DNA of 64,000 nucleotides, from contig NZ_JAQIVH010000010.1 of assembly GCF_028746185.1 (NCBI RefSeq), positions 1 through 64,000 of the forward strand. Direction: 5' to 3'. The notes beneath the pieces were generated by a model. That model saw only the letters and a program-made list of their open reading frames with translations, searched no databases and was not told the DNA's origin. This document shows positions 34,610 to 42,513 of the stretch, piece after piece. This DNA comes from Paenibacillus_E qinlingensis (GTDB lineage Bacteria > Bacillota > Bacilli > Paenibacillales > NBRC-103111). A program made the position numbers and the translations under genes. Position 1 is the first letter of the stretch. Each line of letters starts with the position of its first letter.

Positions 34610-35518
34610 CTATTTATCTTCTTGCATCGTCACAATAATATCTTGGGCATAGTTGCCGAATTGTTTGCCAAATAGCGTTACGCCACCACAATTCACTGAC
34701 GTTTCTAAGGAGGCAATACGGAAATGAATATCTTGGGAGAATAAGATATTCAAGTCGTGAATAGTGGTCGCTGAGATTTGCGTGCCATCTAGAAAAGAAC
34801 CCTGTGGATTCACGGTAATAATTTTGAGCAGACCATGCTGTGTGTTGCCATTTCCCCACCAGTCGGGGGAGAGCACGCCCCTGTGTTTACCGAAATCACC
34901 AGGACATGTCCACTGACCAAGTGGCTTATCGTTGATCGAAAAAGATATATCCGAAGGCCAATTCTCGTTAAAGCCAGGTGCTTCCGAGCAGATTTCAAAA
35001 GAAATCTCTAGCGTGCGAAGCTTTTGGTTGCTGTGGAAAAAATTCGGGATACGGTACTCCACGTAGCCGCTGCCGAACCAAAGAATACCTGCTTGTACAT
35101 GCTGCGGATCTGCAAAGTACCGGGGATCATCCAGCACGCCGATCAACTGTGTCGGTGAGGCCAAGCCGCACGTCGGGTTCACGTCGAATGAGGCGTACTG
35201 GCCGATGGGAATCGCAACCGTCGTTGTCGGATGCTCATAGGGCTTCTTCGACTTAAACTGAAGCGTGGCTTGTTCAAGCTGTAGGTAACAAATCTTCTGT
35301 GTGCCGCGCACGCCGACTACGTTCTCCGAACGCACGATGCCAGCTTGCTCCAGCTTCTGAATATGCTTCGTCACGATGGCCGACGAAATCTCTAGTCGCT
35401 GGGAGAGCTGTTTAATATTTAATGGCGCTTCGCCAAGAAGTTCAATCATCTTCACGCGAGTTTCCGATGAGAAGCATTCCAGGAAGGGCATGTTTTTGGA
35501 TGAAACCTCAATTTGCAT
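34610..35518 (-). CDS. ArsR-like regulator with a large C-terminal beta domain
   Basis: About 302 residues. The N-terminal winged helix (about 10-75) reads ETRVKMIELLGEAPLNIKQL, then EISSAIVTKHIQKLEQAGIV, typical of ArsR/Lrp-like repressors. The remaining two thirds is beta-rich (NPTCGLASPTQLIGVLDDPR, FEICSEAPGFNENWPSDISF), with SFSINDKPLGQWTCPGDFG like the galactose-binding fold. It may bind a sugar or cell-wall ligand. A 370-nt region with four matched palindromes lies upstream. Confidence 0.8.
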   Translation of the reverse strand: MQIEVSSKNMPFLECFSSETRVKMIELLGEAPLNIKQLSQRLEISSAIVTKHIQKLEQAGIVRSENVVGVRGTQKICYLQLEQATLQFKSKKPYEHPTTTVAIPIGQYASFDVNPTCGLASPTQLIGVLDDPRYFADPQHVQAGILWFGSGYVEYRIPNFFHSNQKLRTLEISFEICSEAPGFNENWPSDISFSINDKPLGQWTCPGDFGKHRGVLSPDWWGNGNTQHGLLKIITVNPQGSFLDGTQISATTIHDLNILFSQDIHFRIASLETSVNCGGVTLFGKQFGNYAQDIIVTMQEDK

Positions 35519-35629
35519 AGGGGAACCTCAACTTTGTAGGCATATTTGTTTCTATTGTATAACCTACAGGTTATTTAAACAACTTGATTATGAGTTTTTA
35601 TTGGATGTTTGTAGAGGGACTCGAATCAT

Positions 35630-35810
35630 GTTGTATACTGTACAACATGATACGGGTTTTCAGGGCTAAATTGTCCTGATGTTGTATTTGATACAACATT
35701 ACGAGGCGGAAAGCCTCAATTCAGCCCAAAACAGCCAATAATGTTGCATGAAATGCAACATTATTGGCGAAATCAGCTGTTTCCTGCAATCATGTTGCAC
35801 ATAATGCAAC
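35630..35810. repeat. Four 17-bp palindromes GTTGYA-N5-TRCAAC
   Basis: 35630-35646 and 35681-35697 have GTTGTA/TACAAC arms; 35743-35759 and 35794-35810 have GTTGCA/TGCAAC arms. All have a 5-nt centre. Starts are 51, 62 and 51 nt apart. The third extends to 15-bp arms (35735-35767). They fill the gap upstream of the ArsR-like gene and downstream of the nuclease-like gene. No gene seen in 35519-35888. Confidence 0.85.
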
Positions 35811-35888
35811 TTACTGAGAGTGTGACGGCTCTAGCTCTAGCACTTGTTCTAGCACTTGTTCTAGCTCTGGTTTTGTCATGGTTTCACG

Positions 35889-36560
35889 TCAGCGCAACAA
35901 CCTCTGCCAAGCGCCATCGCTTAACTCATAGTATCGCGCATAGGCACCGCCACCCTCTTTCTTGCGCAGCACGCCTTTCGCAACAAGACCAGTAAGCCAT
36001 TTACGAGCTGTACGAAAGTTAACCTCGTATCGGCTAATGATGTCCTTCGGGCGAATAGGTCGGCTCAGGTTGAAGGCTAGCCGAAGAACTTCTTTTTCAT
36101 CCGGAGTCAGCGTTGCTGCAGTTGATGATCGAATGAGGTGGGGACCAATCACTAACTGCAGCAGCATTTGGCATACTTCGGGACGGTTCTGGATATCGTC
36201 GAAGGAGAAATGGATCATTCTCCACCCCATCCCAGTAAGAAAGGTGTCGCGATTCAGCGCATAGCTGAACTTTTCGCGATCCATCTCTCTGATATGACTC
36301 TGGAAACCATCGCATTCTATCCCGAAACGTCCACTAGGGCTGAGGTAGGCGAAATCGAGGAATTGAGATTTTCGATTCCAGTCATAAATCTCATACTCGG
36401 GATGCAGATTGTCGAAGCTTTCGAATAAAGGCCACCACACCTGCTGGAGAAATAGTTTCTCTGCATAGTTATGTCCGCGGAGCAAACGTCCCTTGCGTTC
36501 TCCAGCACGGCGAGCTAGGTGATCTTCCATAAATGTTGTGTGGGCAGGTTCAAATGACAT
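35889..36560 (-). CDS. PD-(D/E)XK-like nuclease (DUF559/Vsr-like) with winged-helix C-terminus
   Basis: About 223 residues. N-terminal half fits a very-short-patch-like endonuclease core: NYAEKLFLQQVWWPLFES (Glu), then QFLDFAYLSPSGRFGIECDG (Asp and E-x-D), RDTFLTGMGWRMIHFSF. The C-terminal half is a winged helix (DEKEVLRLAFNL, then DIISRYEVNFRTARKWLTGL). No methylase or restriction partner lies nearby. Start ATG at 36560 (AAAGGAGG 13 nt upstream); the upstream extension is probably not coding. Possible DNA repair or defence role, or a catalytically dead regulator. Confidence 0.7.
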   Translation of the reverse strand: MSFEPAHTTFMEDHLARRAGERKGRLLRGHNYAEKLFLQQVWWPLFESFDNLHPEYEIYDWNRKSQFLDFAYLSPSGRFGIECDGFQSHIREMDREKFSYALNRDTFLTGMGWRMIHFSFDDIQNRPEVCQMLLQLVIGPHLIRSSTAATLTPDEKEVLRLAFNLSRPIRPKDIISRYEVNFRTARKWLTGLVAKGVLRKKEGGGAYARYYELSDGAWQRLLR

Positions 36561-36596
36561 CGTGCAATCGTCGCCTCCTTTAAGAAAAACAAAAAA

Positions 36597-36627
36597 ACGC
36601 CCTCCGCCTACTCGGCTAAAAGGACGT
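36597..36627 (-). terminator. Terminator-like hairpin in the leader of the nuclease-like gene
   Basis: On the minus strand AACGTCCT and AGGGCGTT form a stem with one mismatch, followed by TTTTTTT. It sits upstream of the start codon, so it may attenuate this gene. Confidence 0.5.
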
Positions 36628-36705
36628 TCTTCGTCTACGAAATAGTGTATCATGAGAAAGAGATACAAGCTATAATTATCCAATTTTAGATGACGAGGTG
36701 TGGAA

Positions 36706-38199
36706 ATGAGCAACCGCTTTCAGCTACATGCAATCTTCTCCGAAGGAATGATTTTGCAACGAAATCAAGAAAATCCTGTCTGGGGAACAGGCCCTGATGG
36801 GATGCAGCTAATCTTGGAGTGCCAAGGACATCAGGTACAGACCACCATCACAGGCGGCAAATGGCAGGCGATACTGCCTGCATTCGAAGCGGGAGGTCCA
36901 CATATCTTAACGGTCAGTTCCGAGGGACGGCAACTTGCCTCTGTTGGAGATGTCTATTTTGGCGATGTTTGGCTAGCTGGAGGACAATCCAATATGGAGT
37001 GGAAAGTGCGAGATACGAGTCACGCGCAGGCGGACATCGCGGAAGCGAATTTCCCTCTCATTCGTTACTTCGAAGTTCCCAAAGTGGAATGGGAAGATCC
37101 CGCAGTCGAAACGTCGATGATCGCTTCCTGGAATAAGGCGCTGCCTGAGCATGTACCGGATTTCTCAGCGGTTGCGTACCATTTTGCCCAACATATTCAT
37201 GCCTCGGAAGGGGTACCTGTTGGCATTATTGGCTGCAACTGGGGAGGCACCTCGGCGGCATGTTGGGTAAGTGAGTCGACGATTCATCAACACCCTGAAC
37301 TGGAGGTGTATCTTGATACATTTGCAGAAGAGATGAAGGATTTCGATTGGGTGGCCTTTGAGAGTGTTCAACGAGCTTATAATCAAGCCACAGCGGATTA
37401 TGAGAAACGAAAAGCAGAAGGAGCTTCGCCCGAGGAACTAGGGGGTTATCCGTGGCCTCCACCAATGAATCCTCATAATCCGATGAGACCTTGTGGTCTC
37501 TACGAGACCATGCTGCTCAAAATCGTACCTTACGGTCTAAAGGGGTTCCTATTCTATCAAGGTGAAAGTGATGCAGGCCGTGCGGAAATGTACGATAAGC
37601 TGCTGACAGGACTCATCCATAATTGGCGCTCACTCTGGCACAACGATAAGCTTCCCTTCCACTTCGTCCAATTGACATCCTTCTGTTCGGATGGTAAACC
37701 CGACGGTGAAACATGGCCGTTGCTGCGCGAGTCCCAAGCGATCGTGAATAAGCGCGTCCCACATACGGGCATGGCTATCACCATAGATTGTGGGGAGCGG
37801 GATGATATTCATCCGCGAGATAAGCGGACCGTCGGGCAGCGCCTTGCCCTAACAGCCTTGGAGCATGTCTATGGGAAAGAGCTTACGAGCTCTGGCCCTG
37901 TGTACCATGAGCTGCACATCGAAGGTGGGCGGATTGTGCTTCATTTTGATCACACAGATGGGGGATTAGGACTTGCTGGGGGGAGTGAGCAACTCATCGG
38001 ATTCCAAATTGCCGCGGAGGAAGGTCAATTCCTAACCTCGGAAGCGAACATCGTTGGTAATACCGTCGAAGTGTGGCATCCAGAGATCACGAAGCCAACT
38101 CAGGTGAGATATGCCTGGGCGAATTACACGGAGGCCAATTTAGTAAATGGACTTGGCTTGCCAGCGGGGCCATTTCATACACATTCTACACGCGAATAA
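36706..38199 (+). CDS. Sialate-O-acetylesterase-like SGNH hydrolase
   Basis: About 497 residues. SASA family that removes O-acetyl groups from sialic acids or plant/microbial polysaccharides. Ser nucleophile in LAGGQSNMEWKV (about 88-99); block FYQGESDAGR; Asp-His in ITIDCGERDDIHPRDKRTVG (about 350-370). An N-terminal beta-sandwich (about 1-80) precedes the catalytic domain. No signal peptide, so cytoplasmic. ATG at 36706 with GAGGTG 6 nt upstream preferred over the GTG at 36700. Confidence 0.87.
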   Translation: MSNRFQLHAIFSEGMILQRNQENPVWGTGPDGMQLILECQGHQVQTTITGGKWQAILPAFEAGGPHILTVSSEGRQLASVGDVYFGDVWLAGGQSNMEWKVRDTSHAQADIAEANFPLIRYFEVPKVEWEDPAVETSMIASWNKALPEHVPDFSAVAYHFAQHIHASEGVPVGIIGCNWGGTSAACWVSESTIHQHPELEVYLDTFAEEMKDFDWVAFESVQRAYNQATADYEKRKAEGASPEELGGYPWPPPMNPHNPMRPCGLYETMLLKIVPYGLKGFLFYQGESDAGRAEMYDKLLTGLIHNWRSLWHNDKLPFHFVQLTSFCSDGKPDGETWPLLRESQAIVNKRVPHTGMAITIDCGERDDIHPRDKRTVGQRLALTALEHVYGKELTSSGPVYHELHIEGGRIVLHFDHTDGGLGLAGGSEQLIGFQIAAEEGQFLTSEANIVGNTVEVWHPEITKPTQVRYAWANYTEANLVNGLGLPAGPFHTHSTRE

Positions 38200-38205
38200 A
38201 AGAGC

Positions 38206-38237
38206 AAAGGCGTCCACTCTATGGAGTGAACGCCTTT
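38206..38237. terminator. Bidirectional terminator
   Basis: AAAGGCGT-CCACTC-TAT-GGAGTG-AACGCCTTTT between convergent genes. Confidence 0.88.
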
Positions 38238-38258
38238 TGTGCAACTTTAGGGAAGTAT

Positions 38259-39962
38259 TCACGTGCTGGATGATTTCTTGTAGAAGAAGCGAGATAACAA
38301 TAGGCCGATGAAACCAAGCCCAATGAACATAATTGCTTTGATTGCCAGGGAGACATTGGGCAAATCCATGAAGATGACTTTCATTAGAGTTAGGAATAAT
38401 AATGCTAATCCGGTGAGTCTTATTTGTTTGACTTCCTTCTTGAGTCCATAGGCAATCACACTAATCGCGTAGAGGACCCACACCGTCGAGACACACAGAT
38501 GTTGGCTATTCACACTGAAATCGCGTGTCAACGTTTGTGTTACTTCCGTTAGAAAACACAAGAATAGGAAGCCAAGTCCATACTTAAGGATGATTAAGGT
38601 TTTCTTCGTATTGGTACCGACCCCGAAATGCGATACTATGGCAATCATACCCGCTAGGGTTGCTAATAGCAGCAGCCATATTAACATGACAACCGACATG
38701 ATGCTGCTCATACCTTCAGTGATTGTACCCAATGCCGTTGCAAAAGCGAGTGCATAGATGATGATTCCGTTGATTTTCTGTAATACTGATTTCACGATAA
38801 AACCTAGTAACAGCGCAATCATTCCCTCAACCAATAAGAAGCCAGGTAATGCATCGTCGCTGAAGTAGTTGGCCGAGTAGAAAAGTAAGGCATAGGATGC
38901 TATTGTCATCGTATAGGGTAACTTCTCTTGTGCCTTCTTACCGAACCAGTAGGAAATTAAGGCATAGCCTATACAAGTGGCAACCATGGCAACGTTGAAT
39001 TGTGTATCGGTATAAGCCACTTTAAACCAAATGGCGGTGAATGCAAAACTCGGAATGAGCAATCGAAGTTGATGATTCATTGTGGGGCTTTTCAAAAAGA
39101 TCGTCGCTAGCAAAGCTACTTGTTGGGCTAACATTCCCATGGCCGCTAACTTTGTATCCCCGTGTGCACCAAGACCAAAAAGGAACAATGCAAGCGGCAG
39201 CAGACCGAACGAAGTGTAAAATAAACCAACAAATTGATTGCGTATCGCATACAACATAAAACTTACAAATAACAACGTCTCGTAACTAACGAAAAATAGG
39301 GAAGAAGGGTTGTTACTGTTTAATAAGAAAGGTGTCAAAACACCTGCTGCACTTGCTATTATGGCTAAGGATTGTGATTTTAATTTGTGTGAAAACCATA
39401 AACCTAAGCCTACCCATATTACATTCAGGGTGAACGCAAGAGGTGCCCCGATGAGTTCATACAACTGATGGCAAGCAAAGGTGGTTAGCATGAACAATCC
39501 GATGGAACCGCCTAATAATGCCTGTGCCAGCAGTGGACGGTTAGCCTTGTGTTGTTTGAAACCGAGGAAGACGAAGCAACCACCGACCACGTAGCCAATC
39601 GCACAGCGCATCTGTTCTGTGAGGAGTCCGTTGTCAACCGCCGCTTTGAATCCCCATACGATACCGATGAGAAGTACGAACATAAAAATCCTCGGCAGCC
39701 ATACCCTGGCAATGAGGTGCTCCCAGTCGGTGTCTGTTTTAATGACTTCCTGTTTAGGTGGTGCAGTGAGCGGAACGTGAACAGGAGCGGGAGTGCGATT
39801 GGGATTGGAATTGGAATTGGAATTGGAATTTGAAGTAGGAGCAGGAGCAGGAGCAGGAGCAGGACCCGGATGACTTACTTTGCTTTGCTTTAGCAGTGCG
39901 AGTTCTTTCTCGAGCTCGATGACTCTCTTTTCTAGGTTCTCAAATCGATGATGAATGTCCAA
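38259..39962 (-). CDS. DUF2339-type polytopic membrane protein
   Basis: About 567 residues with many membrane helices from about residue 85 on. The N-terminus is a coiled coil (FENLEKRVIELEKELALLKQ), then a low-complexity linker of Pro-Ala and Ser-Asn repeats (about 31-65), the usual layout of DUF2339 proteins. TTG start at 39962 with GGGAGG 8 nt upstream. The linker is written by in-frame 6-nt DNA repeats that may vary in length. Function unknown. Confidence 0.85.
   Translation of the reverse strand: MDIHHRFENLEKRVIELEKELALLKQSKVSHPGPAPAPAPAPTSNSNSNSNSNPNRTPAPVHVPLTAPPKQEVIKTDTDWEHLIARVWLPRIFMFVLLIGIVWGFKAAVDNGLLTEQMRCAIGYVVGGCFVFLGFKQHKANRPLLAQALLGGSIGLFMLTTFACHQLYELIGAPLAFTLNVIWVGLGLWFSHKLKSQSLAIIASAAGVLTPFLLNSNNPSSLFFVSYETLLFVSFMLYAIRNQFVGLFYTSFGLLPLALFLFGLGAHGDTKLAAMGMLAQQVALLATIFLKSPTMNHQLRLLIPSFAFTAIWFKVAYTDTQFNVAMVATCIGYALISYWFGKKAQEKLPYTMTIASYALLFYSANYFSDDALPGFLLVEGMIALLLGFIVKSVLQKINGIIIYALAFATALGTITEGMSSIMSVVMLIWLLLLATLAGMIAIVSHFGVGTNTKKTLIILKYGLGFLFLCFLTEVTQTLTRDFSVNSQHLCVSTVWVLYAISVIAYGLKKEVKQIRLTGLALLFLTLMKVIFMDLPNVSLAIKAIMFIGLGFIGLLLSRFFYKKSSST
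39781..39864 (+). repeat. Hexanucleotide microsatellite within the DUF2339 gene
   Basis: Plus-strand GGAATT and GGAGCA units, each repeated about 4-5 times, encode the Ser-Asn and Pro-Ala runs on the minus strand. Units are multiples of 3, so slippage changes length without shifting frame. Confidence 0.8.
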
Positions 39963-40193
39963 AGAAGCAACCTCCCTTTAGTTCAGTGGTAAATTTCGGG
40001 CAAATGTGTATACATGTAGGATAACAGTATATGATGGAAGAAATAAGTACTATTCTGTTGTAGTACCGAGTGATGCTGTAGCCTTGATATTAAAACATCA
40101 TATCTTGAATACCAATGATTTGAATAAACATACCCTTCATCACCAATAATAGGGCTACACCCTTGAAGTACATGAAGGAAGGAATTACAAGCT

Positions 40194-40346
40194 ATGGATA
40201 TTGATGCTTTCTTAACTGAAGTTCTCAGCTCTAACGAAGATTGGCATGTAACGACAACGGATGGCGTATCAGTCATAGATCCGAATCAGGAGAAGGATAT
40301 TCCTACTTTCGATCTCCATGACGATTATCTGGAATCAGGATTTTAA
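40194..40346 (+). CDS. Small acidic protein, 50 residues
   Basis: Translates as MDIDAFLTEVLSSNEDWHVT, then TTDGVSVIDPNQEKDIPTFD and LHDDYLESGF. It has GAAGGAAGG about 10 nt before the ATG and a terminator 33 nt after the stop. Length, acidity and composition look like a real small protein. The two longer overlapping frames look worse. No family recognised. Confidence 0.6.
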   Translation: MDIDAFLTEVLSSNEDWHVTTTDGVSVIDPNQEKDIPTFDLHDDYLESGF

Positions 40347-40378
40347 AATTTCATAAAATGCATAGAACATGCTCAAAA

Positions 40379-40424
40379 GGGCTGTCTCCAAAGGTCAATT
40401 TAGAACCTGGAGACAGCCCATTTT
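40379..40424. terminator. Terminator, probably bidirectional
   Basis: GGGCTGTCTCCA pairs with TGGAGACAGCCC around a 17-nt loop; TTTT follows on the plus strand and TTTT(GAG) on the minus. Confidence 0.8.
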
Positions 40425-40462
40425 GCACTTTTCAACTTAGTTGTCTACTTCCTAATCAAGCC

Positions 40463-41047
40463 TCAAGCTAAGATAAAAGCAGCTAACTCCGCTTCCCTAG
40501 CATCCGATAAAGGCTCCGAGTTATCCCAATACAGGAGCGATGACGGTTTCATCCGCCAAGTAACTTCTTTGCGCTGCAGCGAGGAACGGAATTGAGGCCA
40601 ATTGTCCAGCTTCCAAACATCCAACGCTGACCCTCTTAAGCGAATACGCTCCTTATAAACGTCCTCACTTGGTAAATACGCATAAATCACCTTAACGCTG
40701 ACATCCTGTATGGAAGCTCCGATACGAGCTAGCTCTCCTTCCAACCACAGCGGATCCCCCTGCTCCTTCGTAAAAGGCCCGATCACGATAGCATCCTGAT
40801 CAAGTGTAAGCTGTTCAAGCGCCGCATCCATCGTGATGCGATATCCCAAATCGCGGCAGTGTTCCTTATAAAATGGCGAATCCCGATCGCTGGGGTCTTG
40901 CCCAGCAAGTGTCATGATTGCTTCTGCCGCGGGGCGCAGCAACGTGTCCATATCTAAGAAGGCTCCGCCATGTCGGCGGACCCAAGCCTTTGCCAGTGTT
41001 GTTTTGCCTGCACCTGCAGGACCGATGAAGAAAATTAATTTGCGCAT
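40463..41047 (-). CDS. P-loop kinase-like ATPase
   Basis: About 194 residues. Walker A GPAGAGKTTLAKAW (about 9-22), Asp in AFLDMDTLLRPAA, and a lid-type region rich in Arg (YKERIRLRGSALDVWKL). It resembles gluconate/shikimate-kinase-like small NTPases (AAA_33 type). Monocistronic. Substrate unknown. Confidence 0.78.
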   Translation of the reverse strand: MRKLIFFIGPAGAGKTTLAKAWVRRHGGAFLDMDTLLRPAAEAIMTLAGQDPSDRDSPFYKEHCRDLGYRITMDAALEQLTLDQDAIVIGPFTKEQGDPLWLEGELARIGASIQDVSVKVIYAYLPSEDVYKERIRLRGSALDVWKLDNWPQFRSSLQRKEVTWRMKPSSLLYWDNSEPLSDAREAELAAFILA

Positions 41048-41237
41048 AGGTAACCTCCGAAGCTAACGGTGTGAGTAACATTTCATTAAATTGTAACATA
41101 AGAGCGTTTACAACACAGAATTTCAGGAAACTTTCAGCTAAATTAAGGTTTTCTTAAGATTCACACCACATTTGCTTCACACTTTTTCGGTATATTACAG
41201 GGAAAAAGGGGTAAAACAAACTGGAAGGATTGATCTT

Positions 41238-42371
41238 GTGTTAACAAATGCGATTAGTCCACTACGAAGTAGTATGGAAGCAACATCTCACCCATCGGCT
41301 CAATGGCCCGCACATGGTTGGCCAACATCAACGCCTGAGGCACAAGGATTATACTCGGCTACGTTAGCTAAGACTTTTGACGTTTTTCTTGATCATGGCG
41401 TGCACAGTATAGCCGTTATTCGGAATGGTGTATGGGTAGCGGATGCTAGTAAAGAAGGGATTCAATCTGGAATCCCGCAAGATATGAAATCAGTTACCAA
41501 AAGTGTGACATCCGCCTTAATTGGGATTGCATTAGAAGAAGGTAAGCTAAAAAGTCCAGAACAGCGTCTAGCAACATTTTTTCCTGAGTTAGAAAACGAT
41601 CCTTTAAAATCAAAGATTCGATTGAAGCATCTGCTTAGCATGACTTCAGGACTTTCATGGGATAATGATCAGGAACAATCATCGAATGAGATGATGCATG
41701 CATCGGATTGGGTAGCGTATATTCTAAACCGTCCAGCCCATCATGAACCTGGTGAAGTGTTTAACTATTCGAACGGCGATGCGCATGTACTCTCGGCAGT
41801 ACTAGGGAAAGTAACAGGTATGTCCATGTTTGAATATGCGAAGTCTCGGTTATTCGAACCGCTTGGTATAACGAATGTGAACTGGAATCATGATCACAAT
41901 GGCATTACCATTGGCGCGTGGGCATTGGCTTTATCACTGGAAGATATGGCGAAGATAGGCTTGCTTTATCTGAATGAAGGAAAGTGGGAAGGAAAGTCCA
42001 TTATTCCGCAATCTTGGATTCGCACATCATTAATGAAGCGAATTACTTTAAATTATAGTAATGGTACGCAAGGTTCATATGGCTATTATTGGTGGACCAA
42101 ATCCCTTGCCAAAGGTTTGAATAAGGGAAGCCGCAAGGAAGTGGAGATTTTCTATGCTTCGGGTTCAGGCGGTCGACGTATCTTCGGTATTCCGGAATTG
42201 AAGCTGATTGTTGCATTGACAGCGAATACGGGTGATGTAGATATGCCAGAAAGCCTGTTGCACCATGTTTTGCAAGCTGTAAGGTCGAACAAGCAGCTCG
42301 CTGAGAATCCCCCAGCCTTTGAGCAATTGCAGCAAGCGATACAACGCTTCGCAGCCGCACCACTTAGGTAA
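41238..42371 (+). CDS. Serine hydrolase (beta-lactamase class C/penicillin-binding-protein-like)
   Basis: About 377 residues. Active Ser in the SxxK motif MKSVTKSVTSALIG (S-V-T-K); second motif Tyr-Ser-Asn in FNYSNGDAH; the KTG-box position is GSGGRRIFGIPE. Lacks a signal peptide, so probably an intracellular esterase or peptidase-like enzyme, not a resistance beta-lactamase. GTG at 41238 has GGAAGGAT just upstream; the frame is open to a TTG at 41172 but without a ribosome site. Confidence 0.82.
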   Translation: MLTNAISPLRSSMEATSHPSAQWPAHGWPTSTPEAQGLYSATLAKTFDVFLDHGVHSIAVIRNGVWVADASKEGIQSGIPQDMKSVTKSVTSALIGIALEEGKLKSPEQRLATFFPELENDPLKSKIRLKHLLSMTSGLSWDNDQEQSSNEMMHASDWVAYILNRPAHHEPGEVFNYSNGDAHVLSAVLGKVTGMSMFEYAKSRLFEPLGITNVNWNHDHNGITIGAWALALSLEDMAKIGLLYLNEGKWEGKSIIPQSWIRTSLMKRITLNYSNGTQGSYGYYWWTKSLAKGLNKGSRKEVEIFYASGSGGRRIFGIPELKLIVALTANTGDVDMPESLLHHVLQAVRSNKQLAENPPAFEQLQQAIQRFAAAPLR

Positions 42372-42417
42372 ACATCGAGGCTGGAGAGCTTGGATGCAAA
42401 GCATAATTTAAGAACAA

Positions 42418-42447
42418 GAAGGTCTGTCACTCGTTGACAGGCCTTTG
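42418..42447 (+). terminator. Terminator of the serine hydrolase gene
   Basis: AGGTCTGTCA-CTCG-TTGACAGGCCTTTG. It separates this gene from the iron region that follows. Confidence 0.8.
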
Positions 42448-42470
42448 CTTTGTGTGCTAAATTTTAAATT

Positions 42471-42489
42471 GATAATGATTCTCATTTTC
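42471..42489. promoter_or_regulatory. Fur box upstream of the Btr-like regulator
   Basis: GATAATGATTCTCATTTTC matches the GATAATGATTATCATTATC Fur consensus at 15 of 19 positions. It is 25 nt upstream of the TTG start, so the regulator is likely iron-repressed. Confidence 0.85.
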
Positions 42490-42513
42490 AAAAATAGAGA
42501 GGAGCCTGCTATC

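Noticed and set aside
35741..35995. Plus-strand frame 84 residues (LALALVLALVLALVL)
   Set aside because: Caused by a short tandem repeat near 35827-35873 and the palindromes; not protein-like.
36561..36713. N-terminal extension of the nuclease-like gene
   Set aside because: It covers the leader hairpin and ribosome site; the ATG at 36560 follows AAAGGAGG.
39983..40276. Minus-strand 97-residue frame
   Set aside because: Poor start; the opposite-strand 50-residue frame has a ribosome site and a terminator.
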